Shown one piece after another: positions 1 through 10,600 of a stretch of DNA of 64,000 bases. The notes under the pieces are model-generated. The model worked only from the letters and a program-made list of their open reading frames with translations. It was not told where the DNA came from and ran no database searches. Position numbers and translations under genes: made by a program. Position 1 is the first letter of the stretch. Every line of letters starts with the position of its first letter. This DNA is from Amphiura filiformis (lineage: Eukaryota; Echinodermata; Ophiuroidea; Amphilepidida; Amphiuridae), in assembly GCF_039555335.1 (NCBI RefSeq), contig NC_092628.1:78494713-78558712 (forward strand). Reading direction: 5' to 3'.

Positions 1-490
1 AGGTTAAGATTTACAAAAATATCTTAAATATAGTCAGAAAAAATTGCCAATGTGAAATCTCACTTAAAGTCGATTTGAAATAAATACAATTATTTGTTGT
101 GTGGCATTTCTTTAAAGGTCCGTAACCCGATCGACAGCATCATCCCCCCGATATTTTTCATTGTTGATGAGGTTTTGGTATCACATAATAGATACTATTT
201 TTCTCATTACTATCCTGAAATTTGGCGCCTAAGTCGATGTATTTCGGAGAAATCATGAAAAACATCGGCCTTTACAGGCTACCAATTTGTAAATACTAAA
301 AGTACTTCAGATTTCTGGGTAGGGAATTATGAATGAATAATCAGTCTCCTCAACAGCTACTTTTGTTTCGCGTCATTCTGTGAAAAGAGCGAATCACACT
401 AACTGCTGAGGAGACTCCTCGGGAGACTCCAGCTTTACCATGTTTACGGCGGTAGTATAATAGCTCCAAAAATTCCGTCATGGACGAAGC
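1..490. other. AT-rich intergenic DNA, nothing recognised
   Basis: No exon, RNA gene or terminal repeat could be recognised here by eye. Confidence 0.4.
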
Positions 491-558
491 GGGTTAAATA
501 GCTCAATTGGTTAGCGCGTTATGTTTTACCCATGAGGTACCCGGTAACAGTTCTCTTT
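491..558 (+). repeat. tRNA-like remnant (tRNA pseudogene or SINE head)
   Basis: The sequence has a good A-box-like stretch (TAGCTCAATTGGTTAGCGCG) preceded by GGGTTAAA. It is followed about 20 bases later by a degraded B-box-like region (GGTACCCGGTAACAGTTC). Order and spacing resemble a tRNA, but the acceptor stem does not close and the B box lacks the invariant GTTCGA core. It is more likely a tRNA-derived SINE head or dead tRNA than a working gene. Confidence 0.45.
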
Positions 559-1130
559 TTCCTCTCCATTTTTAACCCAAAGTTTTTTTACATTCATTTG
601 AAATGTACATATTGCAAGAGGAAATATATTTTGTTTCCTTTTTTTCTGAAATGGTACGAAAAAGAGTTAAAAACAAAAAAATCTGTTCAATACGTGCGCG
701 TGCATTTGCAGCATTGTCGTCAGGTCTGTTTTGATTTCGTCGATAATGGCATGACTATTGCCATCATTTATACACAAAAATATATCATGAACGATATAAA
801 GACGAAACTGGTTGTGGTAGGCCTATTATAATTATTAAAACTAGTGTCACAACTTAGCATTTGCTTAGTATCGGAACGTGACTAGTGGAGCTTGATTGTC
901 ATGTCAGTGCACCACGCACGCACGGCACCTGACGAAGGGAATTACGGCACATGTTGTTGTTGCTAGCCTGCCCAGAATGCAATTCACGCATACCAAGGTA
1001 TTGGATTGCGAATTTTGCTATTTATTCACATTTACGCTGAAAATGCTCTCGTTTTTTCATGAAGCAGCATAAAGGGGACGATATTTGATATTATTATGTA
1101 GTTTTAAAGACAATCCATATCCAAAATCCT
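559..1130. other. Intergenic DNA without recognised gene
   Basis: There is a 99-codon open frame at 532-831, but it has no recognisable domain and looks like chance. Nothing else is seen. Confidence 0.4.
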
Positions 1131-1134
1131 TTAA

Positions 1135-1604
1135 GGGTACATGCCACAAAATAGCTTTCCATAGACTTTACATGCAAAATAGGGGTCACGTTTTAGGCTA
1201 TAAGTCGAGTTCGTCTTACTTTGAAATATATATTTGATATCATCTTAATCAGAACAAAATTCTGCATAACATATCTGAAAATGACACCATATTTTAGGTC
1301 TACTTTTTGAGAAAAATAGCGCTATATAAAAAGGCCCGATTTTCCCGTGTTTACGTCCGACTGCTAACCGCGTTTTGACCTCGTGTGTTCATGCGCTCAT
1401 CATCGTAAACATCACTCAAATTTTCGCGTTTTCTGTTCAAATTAGTAGAGATCACATTCACAAGTTCTAGCAAAACACGATTTGCAACACTAAAATTGTT
1501 AATATTGTACCGATTTTGCACATTTTTTATGCAAAGTTGGGACTATAGTCGTGATAAACTTTTACCGGAAACCGCTTCACAGGCGGATTTAGTGGCATGC
1601 ACCC
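1135..1604. mobile_element. TTAA-flanked MITE, copy A
   Basis: This copy starts GGGTACATGCCAC and ends GTGGCATGCACCC, so it has terminal inverted repeats of about 13 bp. It is flanked by TTAA on the left and TTGA on the right, the latter a likely decayed TTAA. A near-identical 470-bp copy lies at 2468-2938. The TTAA duplication is the hallmark of piggyBac-type transposition. There is no transposase, so it is a non-autonomous element. Confidence 0.75.
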
Positions 1605-1608
1605 TTGA

Positions 1609-2463
1609 AGAGGCTAAAACATCGTTTTTAGGCCTTGAAAATGATTTTGTTATCTTTTTCACTACATTTTGAATTAATTGTAAGAAATTTTGGGTTATTT
1701 TCTTTCATACTTTAGACAGGATGTCGATTTCAAGCACAAGCATGATAGCCGACAATTGCCATTTTCGTCATTTTGATGCACATGAATGCACAATGGTTGC
1801 TGATTTGCTATTTTCATGAAGATATTAATTGATGTTAAGAGTAAACGTTCTTTGAACATCTTTTACAAGTGCATAACTTCAAAATTAAAACATTCTCAGT
1901 ACCTGCAGAATATTTAAAAGACAAGAAATGTCAATCAAGTAGGCCTACCCCCCTCCAGCGTCACTTTTAACCCGTTTTGTCCAAAAAGCAAATGTAATGA
2001 ATGGCTATTTGAAATTAAATATCAATATAAATTAAACTTTGAATGTTATAACAATTTAAAATACTGCACAGTGGTATAAATAAAGCAAACTAGAAACTTA
2101 AATATCTTAAATCTAAATTTTTATGTAATTTTATTAAAATTGAAGGCCAAAACTTGAGTTTAAATGACAAAAAATTGGTTAAAAATAACAATGAAATTGA
2201 AAAACTTCTTTGTAATTTAAACACCAATAAACAATGTTTTCAATATTTTGAAACTCTTCTTTATTCATATCAAAAGGTTTCAAACTTCTACCAAAATCGG
2301 AACTTTTATTAAATTGGAAATAAAAGCAGGCCTATTCATGCAAACGCACATACAGCGAAAAACCTGGCGGCGTCCATGAGCAGCGCTTGTTGATGTCCCT
2401 CCTCTTTTCTTCGTGTGCATTTTAAATAGATAAAGACGCCTGGAAAACGCATGGAATTGCTCC
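1609..2463. other. Unique AT-rich DNA between the two MITE copies
   Basis: No exon or terminal repeat was recognised. The short open frames here are low in information. Confidence 0.4.
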
Positions 2464-2467
2464 TTAA

Positions 2468-2938
2468 AGGGTACATGCCACAAAATAGCTTTCCATAGAC
2501 TTTACGTGCAAAATAGGGGTCACGTTTTTAGGCTATAAGTCGAAGTTACGTCTTACTTTGAAATATATATTTGATATCATCTTAATCAGAACAAAATTCT
2601 GCATAACATATCTGAAAATGACACCATATTTTAGGTCTACTTTTTGAGAAAAATAGCGCTATATAAAAGGCCCGATTTTCCTGTGTTTACGTCCGACTGC
2701 TAACCGCGTTTTGACCTCGTGTGTTCATGCGCTCATCATCGTAAACATCACTCAAATTTTCGCGTTTTCTGTTCAAATTAGTAGAGATCACATTCACAAG
2801 TTCTAGCAAAACACGATTTGCAACACTAAAATTGTTAATATTGTACCGATTTTGCACATTTTTATGCAAAGTTGGGACTATAGTCGTGATAAACTTTTAC
2901 GGAAACCGCTTCACAGGCGGATTTAGTGGCATGCACCC
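2468..2938. mobile_element. TTAA-flanked MITE, copy B
   Basis: This is the second copy of the element at 1135-1604, in the same orientation and nearly identical along its length. It is flanked by intact TTAA at 2464-2467 and 2939-2942. Confidence 0.8.
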
Positions 2939-2982
2939 TTAAATCATCTTTGTCATTAATGGTTGCATAATTAACCTTTTCG

Positions 2983-3147
2983 GTAAATCCCATAAGCCTT
3001 TGCGACTACACCTGAGATGTGGTCATTTGACTTCACACCGATCTGCACCAATGCGCACATCGTTTAGCAAACATCATAACAGCTCAAGTCGGTGTGACGT
3101 CAAATGACGCCATCTCAGGTGTACTCGAATAGGTTTATGGGATTTAC
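2983..3147. mobile_element. Hairpin (foldback) MITE
   Basis: The left arm (2983-3042, starting TAAATCCCATAAGCC) is the imperfect reverse complement of the right arm (3088-3147, ending TTTATGGGATTTA). The arms are about 60 bp with a loop of about 45 bp. No coding capacity is present. Confidence 0.7.
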
Positions 3148-4192
3148 TGAGTAATTGTGCAACAGACCAATGAGACATGCTACGCTATCCAAGTCTCAAC
3201 AGCAGGTGATAGTGAGAGAAAACATGGAGTCAAGCTAATAAAAATTATGTATATTAAGACCACATTCACTGTCCATATGTTTCAGTATCTGTAACCTGTG
3301 TAATGAGATATTCATGCTTAGTACTTTATTTGAAAAGAATGCCACTTTCAAATGCAACACTCAAGTTGCTGCATTTTCAATAAACATTAAAAGCAGATGG
3401 CTGACAATCATTATGATTCAAGTAGCACCACCGAAAAGATTCGCCTAATAATGCTATGGGATCCATTGACATTACTAGAATTTTAGGCACAAACTAAAAG
3501 TGCCCTCCCTTAAAAATCCCATCAGCAAATAAGGGCATGGACCTTTAATTCTTGTTGGGATTTTCAGTGGAAGGAGCTCTCTATTAATTAACCTGTAATT
3601 TACTTGATTCCATCTATTTATTATTTACCTGTGACCGGTATAATTATTAAAGCTGTGTGTGAATTAGTTCCTTACAATTCCGTCCATGTAACATCCATCA
3701 AATTATTGATACTATTGTTACATATTTCCATTTTTTGGGATCCATATTGTCACTGATAATAAATTAATATAATGACAATTGTATCATATGCAAATATACA
3801 GTTTTTAATAAACAAATATGTCACACAAAATGTACTGTTTCTGGAGTTTGTTATTTTATTTTGTCTGTGATATTCTCTCTTCAGCAACTTCAGCAAGTAC
3901 ATATAAACTTTGGATTAAGTAGTAACCAAAAGTTGTGGTTGCTCAGACAAATTATATTGTGCAGGTTACACAAAACTTGACTCATTTGACATGAAATTAA
4001 GATGTTAGTTTTGGGGTAAAACATTAGGCTAACCCCTACTTTCAAAATAAGGAATAAAATGTTCTGTTCATTACAAATGGGCTTTGGTTTGCCTTATATG
4101 ATTGCTCTGTGGGCCCACTTCAATTCAAAGTTCAGTCACTTCACTGGCAGGTGGAGCACATAGTATAGTATCTTATTCAATGTAATATTATA
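3148..4192. other. 3' flank of RNPC3, no gene recognised
   Basis: The region is AT-rich with several TTTATT motifs (AATAAA on the minus strand, for example near 3605). Any of these could serve as an RNPC3 poly(A) signal, but none can be singled out. Confidence 0.3.
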
Positions 4193-4346
4193 CAAATATT
4201 ACATGCCTATGAGTGTGATAGTACAAAATATATCATGAGGTCAAATTTTGACTTCTCTATTTCACAGGCGTGGCAGTGAAATAGATCAGTCAAAATTGAC
4301 CAAATGATATATTTTTACTATTACGAATATTAACATGTAATATTTG
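4193..4346. mobile_element. Hairpin MITE downstream of RNPC3
   Basis: The left arm (4193-4265, starting CAAATATTACATG) pairs with the right arm (4276-4346, ending CATGTAATATTTG) around a 10-base loop. It may be transcribed in the 3' UTR or flank of RNPC3. Confidence 0.7.
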
Positions 4347-4349
4347 TTT

Positions 4350-4450
4350 TATATCATGATATCACATGGTTTCTTTTCATGCCATGTGATAGTTCATCAT
4401 GATATAATGAAAACTATCACATGGCTAAAGTCACTGTAATCATGATATAA
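4350..4450. repeat. Second small palindromic cluster
   Basis: ATCATGATAT and CCATGTGATAG-type motifs occur in both orientations at 4352, 4384, 4397, 4412 and 4439. They can form nested hairpins directly beside the MITE at 4193-4346. Confidence 0.5.
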
Positions 4451-4591
4451 ATTCTTTGACTTTGGTAAACCAGTCCGCGGCAGATGCAGTAGGAATTCAC
4501 TTCATCGATCACAAATTTCTTCACGTCATAATGGATGGAACACTCTCCGATTTCCTTGCATCAGTAAACTGATGAGTATTTATAGCTGGTT

Positions 4592-4651
4592 TCATTTCTT
4601 TTTCTTCTTCCCTTCCTCTTCTGGTTTTGGTTTAGCGGACCTTGCAAATTG
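4592..4651 (-). CDS. RNPC3: RNPC3 coding exon 12 (C-terminal tail)
   Basis: It encodes QFARSAKPKPEEEGKKKKK and then TGA. QFARSA is invariant in the family, and the basic tail flanks the RNA-binding RRM2. Confidence 0.94.
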   Translation of the reverse strand, partial: QFARSAKPKPEEEGKKKKK

Positions 4652-7600
4652 CTGATAAATCTTAAGTTAAGGAAGTGATAAGACAATAGTATAATGCTCA
4701 TGCATATCATGCACATTAATAGACAAACATACACATCATCACATGCTTAAAACTTGGTATATGCAGATGCAATATTGCATCACTAGATATACAAACACAT
4801 CAATGTTACACATTCTGTCTAAATAATATCTTTGAAAAGAAAACAGGCACAGAAGGTACACCAACTTACCTTGGGAACCGAATTTATACCATTATTATGC
4901 AATGTGTATGTATTTATACCGTTATTCTGCTAGTCGACAAGAAATACTAAAAAGTTCACAAGTATTTGTCACTTGTGTTTTTTATTTTCCCTGTTATAGT
5001 TTAGTTTTCTCCCCTTAATATTTGCATACCTTGCTCTGTCACATGAATTTTGTTAAACAAGCAAACAAATTAGATGAAAATCATTCGGTTTTTGTTACTG
5101 CCCGCGTCAATTAAGTGCACACTCACACTTGCGTAATTTCACATAAGCGTGGGCCAATCACGCATTACGCAATGCACAATTAGCATATATGTGCTACGCC
5201 CAACTGCGTGCACACCATTATATATCAACACACGGTGTTATGAGTCTTATTTTTTTCACCTATTATAATCCAAACAAAAAGGTCTGAAAGAGGCAGACTA
5301 ACAAAAGCAGAGAGGTAGTAAGATAGATAGACAAACCAACTGATACTATACATGTATGATGACACATTTGTATAACAAAAGGATACAACCACTATAGGTT
5401 TGTCAAACAGTAGGTAGCCATTGGTGTCCTGTAAGGCTTTCTTAGCTGCATATTCACTAGGTAGACCTACAAAAGCTTGACCCTTCATTCGACCTTGCTT
5501 CATCAATTGAATTGTAAACCTGTAAGAAAGGAATATAAAACAATTAGATCAAAGACACTTGCAACTCTGAGACTAATTATGAAAACACGGTGGAAACATT
5601 GAAACCTGGATAACTGTTCATTTAGAGCTGGTAATCAGCTAATTAGATCATTACTGTGACCTGATTGAACCATTCCTTATTCTGAACCCACTGCTGATGC
5701 CATTGAATATGACTGGAGAAGGCAGACTCTGCAATGTTTGCCTGTCACTCAAGGAGCAGAATATGGTTTACTGCAGATTGTTTATAGTATATGCATGATT
5801 ACATTATGTGTCATGCAATTTTGTAGTCAACCCTACCCTACTGATAATTTTCTTCACATATAACTTACATGTCTTTGTCTATGGTTGATTCCCAGTCCAC
5901 ATACCGGCCATAAATAAACTTGAGATCCTGACAGAAGAATACAGAAAAGGACAATAACTTGATATTAATTTACATTAGAATAAATGCCTTGTGAGAAGTT
6001 TTCTGTACAAGATAATCAAGATTTGAATCAAGATTCCTATCCTAGAGATGAGAGCCTCTGCTACACACTTTCTGATTTACACACCTCATACACTGAATGT
6101 ATCACTACATAATATTTAAATTAAGATTACATCTACATGTTTCTCCTTCAAACTTCTTGCCCAAGAGATAACCCTATGGACATGGTTAGCTTTTGTGTGC
6201 TTTTGCACACAGAAAACCTGACCTCTCAGTGATTGCTAGAATTTTATCACACTGAGTGAGAATCAATCTTGATTCTTGCTTCTTGCTAAGAGATTTTATG
6301 GAAATCATTTGATGCTCTCAAAGTATTTACTATTTAGCTTTTGAAAATTTATGAGAACCAACTTTGATTCACATTTTTGCAAAAATCAATTTGAGGATTC
6401 ACACTAATATTCTAACCCCATTGTCCTATTCACACGTAAAGTTACTTAAGGTCCCTTAAAGCCTTAATATACGATTTCATTCAATTTTAATTTGGCTATT
6501 ATTTGCCAAATATTATAAAATATTATTAGTACCAACTGTCAGAAAGGTTTTCTGGTCATTTTAAGCAAAGCAAAATAATGAGGTAAAATGAAAGAAAACT
6601 CACTATCTTAGCTGCTTAACTGTGGTGTTCTATGAGGGATTTAAAGTTATAATAACGACTTTAATTCAAACATCTAATTAAAGTTTTTTGCCAAGACCAA
6701 AGGAAAAACTTACATTTTTCTGCTGACAGTTTCGACAGAAACCTTCTTGCTTTCTCAATGATCCAAGCAGATGGATCAATAACAACATCAATCGCTTTGA
6801 GAAAGCCAGAAGGTTTCTGGCGAAACTGTCAGCAGAAAACGTAAGTTTTTCCTTTGGTCTTGGCAAAGAACTTTAATTAGCTTTTTAATCAACAGACCTG
6901 ATGAACCTCTTCAGTCAGTTAATTCAAACATGCTCTATTGTCCAAAAAATACATCAAATCCTATTTGGTGTACATGTAAGTTAGGATATGTGTAAACATT
7001 ACAAATATGCCCAAAAATTAGGTTTGACAAAAATTGACCAAACTCATTTAAAAGATCATACATTATGGCTTAAGTAAATATCCATCTATTTATTTGCTAG
7101 TATCTTACCTTTTCCTCCACCTGTTTAGCTAGGTTCTTCAGATATAACCTCAAGGTTGGTTCTCCAGGATCATATTTCTTATACACTGACATGGACTTCA
7201 TTTCTGAAACATAACACAACACACACAAAGTTATAACCAATATTTCATATGGTTGTTTTTTTCACCTTCCTCAAATCTGTAAATTTTACTATAGTACTGT
7301 CAGGACAGGTGCAAACTTTTCACACTTTCCCTGAATATCACATGAAATAAGATCATGCCGCTTTGATCATTCAACCAATATCAGGGGTGTGAGAGTTCCT
7401 CTTTTTAGCTGATTTCCTCTTTTTTAACCTGATTTTATACTGTTTTTTAATGCCCAATTCCATTTTCAAAGCTTTTTTCATTGTAACGCGCTGTGTTCTC
7501 TGTAGAGTGCTTCATAAATGCTTGTATAGAATAGAATAGAATAGAATAGAATAGAATAGAATAGAATAGAATAGAATAGAATAGAATAGAATTTCAAAGT

Positions 7601-10600
7601 TTTAGGGGCCTGAGCTTTCGATCCTAGCAGGATCTTTATCAAAGGCAGAGTGACAAGACAACATACAAACATGCATAGGGACATGGACATAAGGGAAAAC
7701 AAAATTAGCAAGACAATAGAAGACATAGTTGTTTCTTGGGAAATATCAATTGGGGCAGGAAGTGGAATAGAATAGAATAGAACAGAACAGAACAGAACAG
7801 AACAGAACAGAACAGAACAGAACAGAACAGAACAGAACAGAATAGAATAGAATAGAATAGAATAGAATAGAATAAAATTCATGAGGTTTCCTGAACATAT
7901 TTTAAATACCAATTTGGCATGATAAGAACATCAACCAACAAAACTAATACAGTCATGTATGAGTTGCCTACCTCTGGACGATAATCTATTCTTTGATAAC
8001 TCTTTTCTTGAAATATATTCAGTTCCTTCTTCTTCCTCCTCTTCCTCTTGTTCATCCTCTTGTTCTTCTTCCTCTGATGGTTTAGGAGGTGGTTCAAATG
8101 TACCAAACCCTGATGGTTCTTCAGTTGTAGTAGGGATTTCCGGTGGCAATGGTGGATTGACAGTAAACATATCTGGTTCACTAGGCTCTGCAGCTGATGA
8201 TTAAAATGAAGAAATGACACAAGAATATAAATCAGTAGTGATTTTCAGATTCAGATCTACACCTAACAAATAATCCAGTCTTTAGGATAATGGCTGCAAC
8301 CCAAATAGATTAAGATTAGGGCAGCGATTAGGTTTAAGACAATTTTATGTTGCAATTAGAATTAGTGTTAGGGATAGGATTAGTATTGGAGTGGCAGTAT
8401 CGGTTCCAAGATACTTCAACAAATAACACAAAGATTGACTTGTATATTTCTGTAATGTGTAAACAGCCTGTACAGAGGTGTAGTGTCATATGGACACAGG
8501 GGGCACATACTCCCTCCTATCATATTCAAAATTTGACAAATTTCATAGAAGAAATATCAAAAACTGATACCCCTTAGTCAGACAATGTGTCCCCCAATCA
8601 GTCACCCCCCCTTCCGATTGGATGACTCACACTACACTATATAATATCCACCTTGATAGCAACATGATTAATGGGGGTGGGACAAAAGAAGTTTGCTGCT
8701 ATGTTGCATCTTTATGGGAGGGGGTACTAATATACTACACCATTTTATATCATACACCAAGTGAAACATATGGCAGACAACATGATGTTGTTAAGCAGAA
8801 ACCATCACACAGCCCCAAGTTGTGAATGGCAAAATCACATGTACAACTGATATGACTAGTGTGTCCATTACACCTACCATTTTCCTGTTGCTTCTCTAGT
8901 GCAAATGCAATACTTTCAGCTATTCTAAATTCAGGTTTCTTCCCTAGATCCTGTTGTGGTTGATCAAACACCTGTGCTGCTGTTGGTTGTGGCCCTGCTG
9001 GGACACTGGTTGGTGGTTTGGGTGGGGCAACCTGCTGTAACATCTGCTGTAGGCGTGGCCGTTTCCGTGTACCTGATGCTTTCTTGGCTGGTCTTTTCAT
9101 ACCAGGGGTAATTACTTCCTTTCTGGGTGCTCTGAATGTAATCAAAATTGTACATAACAATGCTGGATGATCAGCAATAATCAACATAATGAATCACTTA
9201 AAAACTTAACCTCCGTCTGCTAAATAAATTTGACATTCTGACATGGAATTTATGTCTTGTTTACATTTTGTACCTAAGACACATTTTATACAGTTTCAAA
9301 AAAGTTGACTATGTGGTTGACATATATACACTAATTTACCCTCTTATACTTGCAAGCATTCGCATGAAAGAAGTTGTATTTCCTACCCTTTCAAGATCTG
9401 CCACAAGATCTATCCAGAAAAGTACAGCTAGCATAGTAACTTTTCCAGTGGCGTGCACAGCACATTAAAAGTGGGGGGGGGGGGGCCAGATTGTTCAGTT
9501 CCCCCGAATGGAATCTGATTAGGAGTGTAAGGTGTGGGCATAGCCCGCACTGCGAGCGGCTTGCAGCGAAGCCCTTCACGGGTGGGGTCCAGGGGCCCGC
9601 CTTAGGGCCCGTGGTGAAGTCCAGGGACAAAGCGCCCCTGGCGGGTGTCCAGGGGGCAGCGCCCCTGAAATCTCTGCGGTTTTAGCGTTTTAAAAGGCCA
9701 AGGAATCCTATTTTGAGGGGGCAAATTTTGATGTTTTTGCACCGTCAAAAGTCATTCATAAATACATTTTTTTTCACACCATATGTAAATCAGGTACGGA
9801 TTTTGAACAAAACATCAATGGCCTTTGAGTTTTGCTCTCCGCGACAGCAAGCATTGTTTCGTTCTACTTGGTTTAGGCCTATATAAAAGGTTTTTAAATA
9901 ATTTTTTAATAATTTTTTTTTTCTTCTTTCCCTCCGATTTTATTCTTGATTTCCCTGAATTTCTCAGAGATTTTTCCTTCCACAGGACCTTCCAATTTCC
10001 CTGAATGACCGATTTCCCCGAATTACCAACAAAAGTGGGGGCCTGCCCCCCTTCTTTGCGCCACTGAACTTTTCTTACATCTAATAATATCAAGCATCTG
10101 TACATTTGTCAGGGAATTGATTAGCACAGTTTATTATATTGAGTTGTTTTTCACAAAATACCTTGTGACACTGAACTGCAGTCATACATTGTTGTAGATT
10201 AACTTGCTAGCAAACAGTCATTAATAACATGGGTAACACTGGGTGCACAAATCCTAGTAGCAGTTTCTAGATTTTTCTGCGGCTTGTGAAATGAAACATA
10301 ACCATGTATGTTCCATCATATAGTCTTGTCAGTATTGCCCTTTTCAACAAATACCATGGTCTTCAACAGGTCACTAAAACTGAAAGTCCCTTTATGTCCT
10401 GGAGAATGAGTCCTATAGAAACACACTACTCGACCCTCTTCCTGTACATTTGTAATTACCTTTGCTTGTCCTCTTCATCACTCTCCATTTCTGATCCTTC
10501 CTCACTAGAGCTTGATACTTCCATCTCAGCAGGATTACTATCACCTGGTTCAAATATATGCTGTTGCTGCTGCTGATTAACTGCCATAGGTTCATCTTCT

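Noticed and set aside
491-558. Functional tRNA gene
   Set aside because: The A box is good but the B box and acceptor stem are degraded.
532-831. 99-codon open frame with a hydrophobic start
   Set aside because: No homology is recognised, composition is that of translated AT-rich DNA, and it begins inside a tRNA-like remnant.
7478-7912. 144-codon frame rich in FYSIL repeats
   Set aside because: It is a translation of the (AGAAT)n microsatellite.
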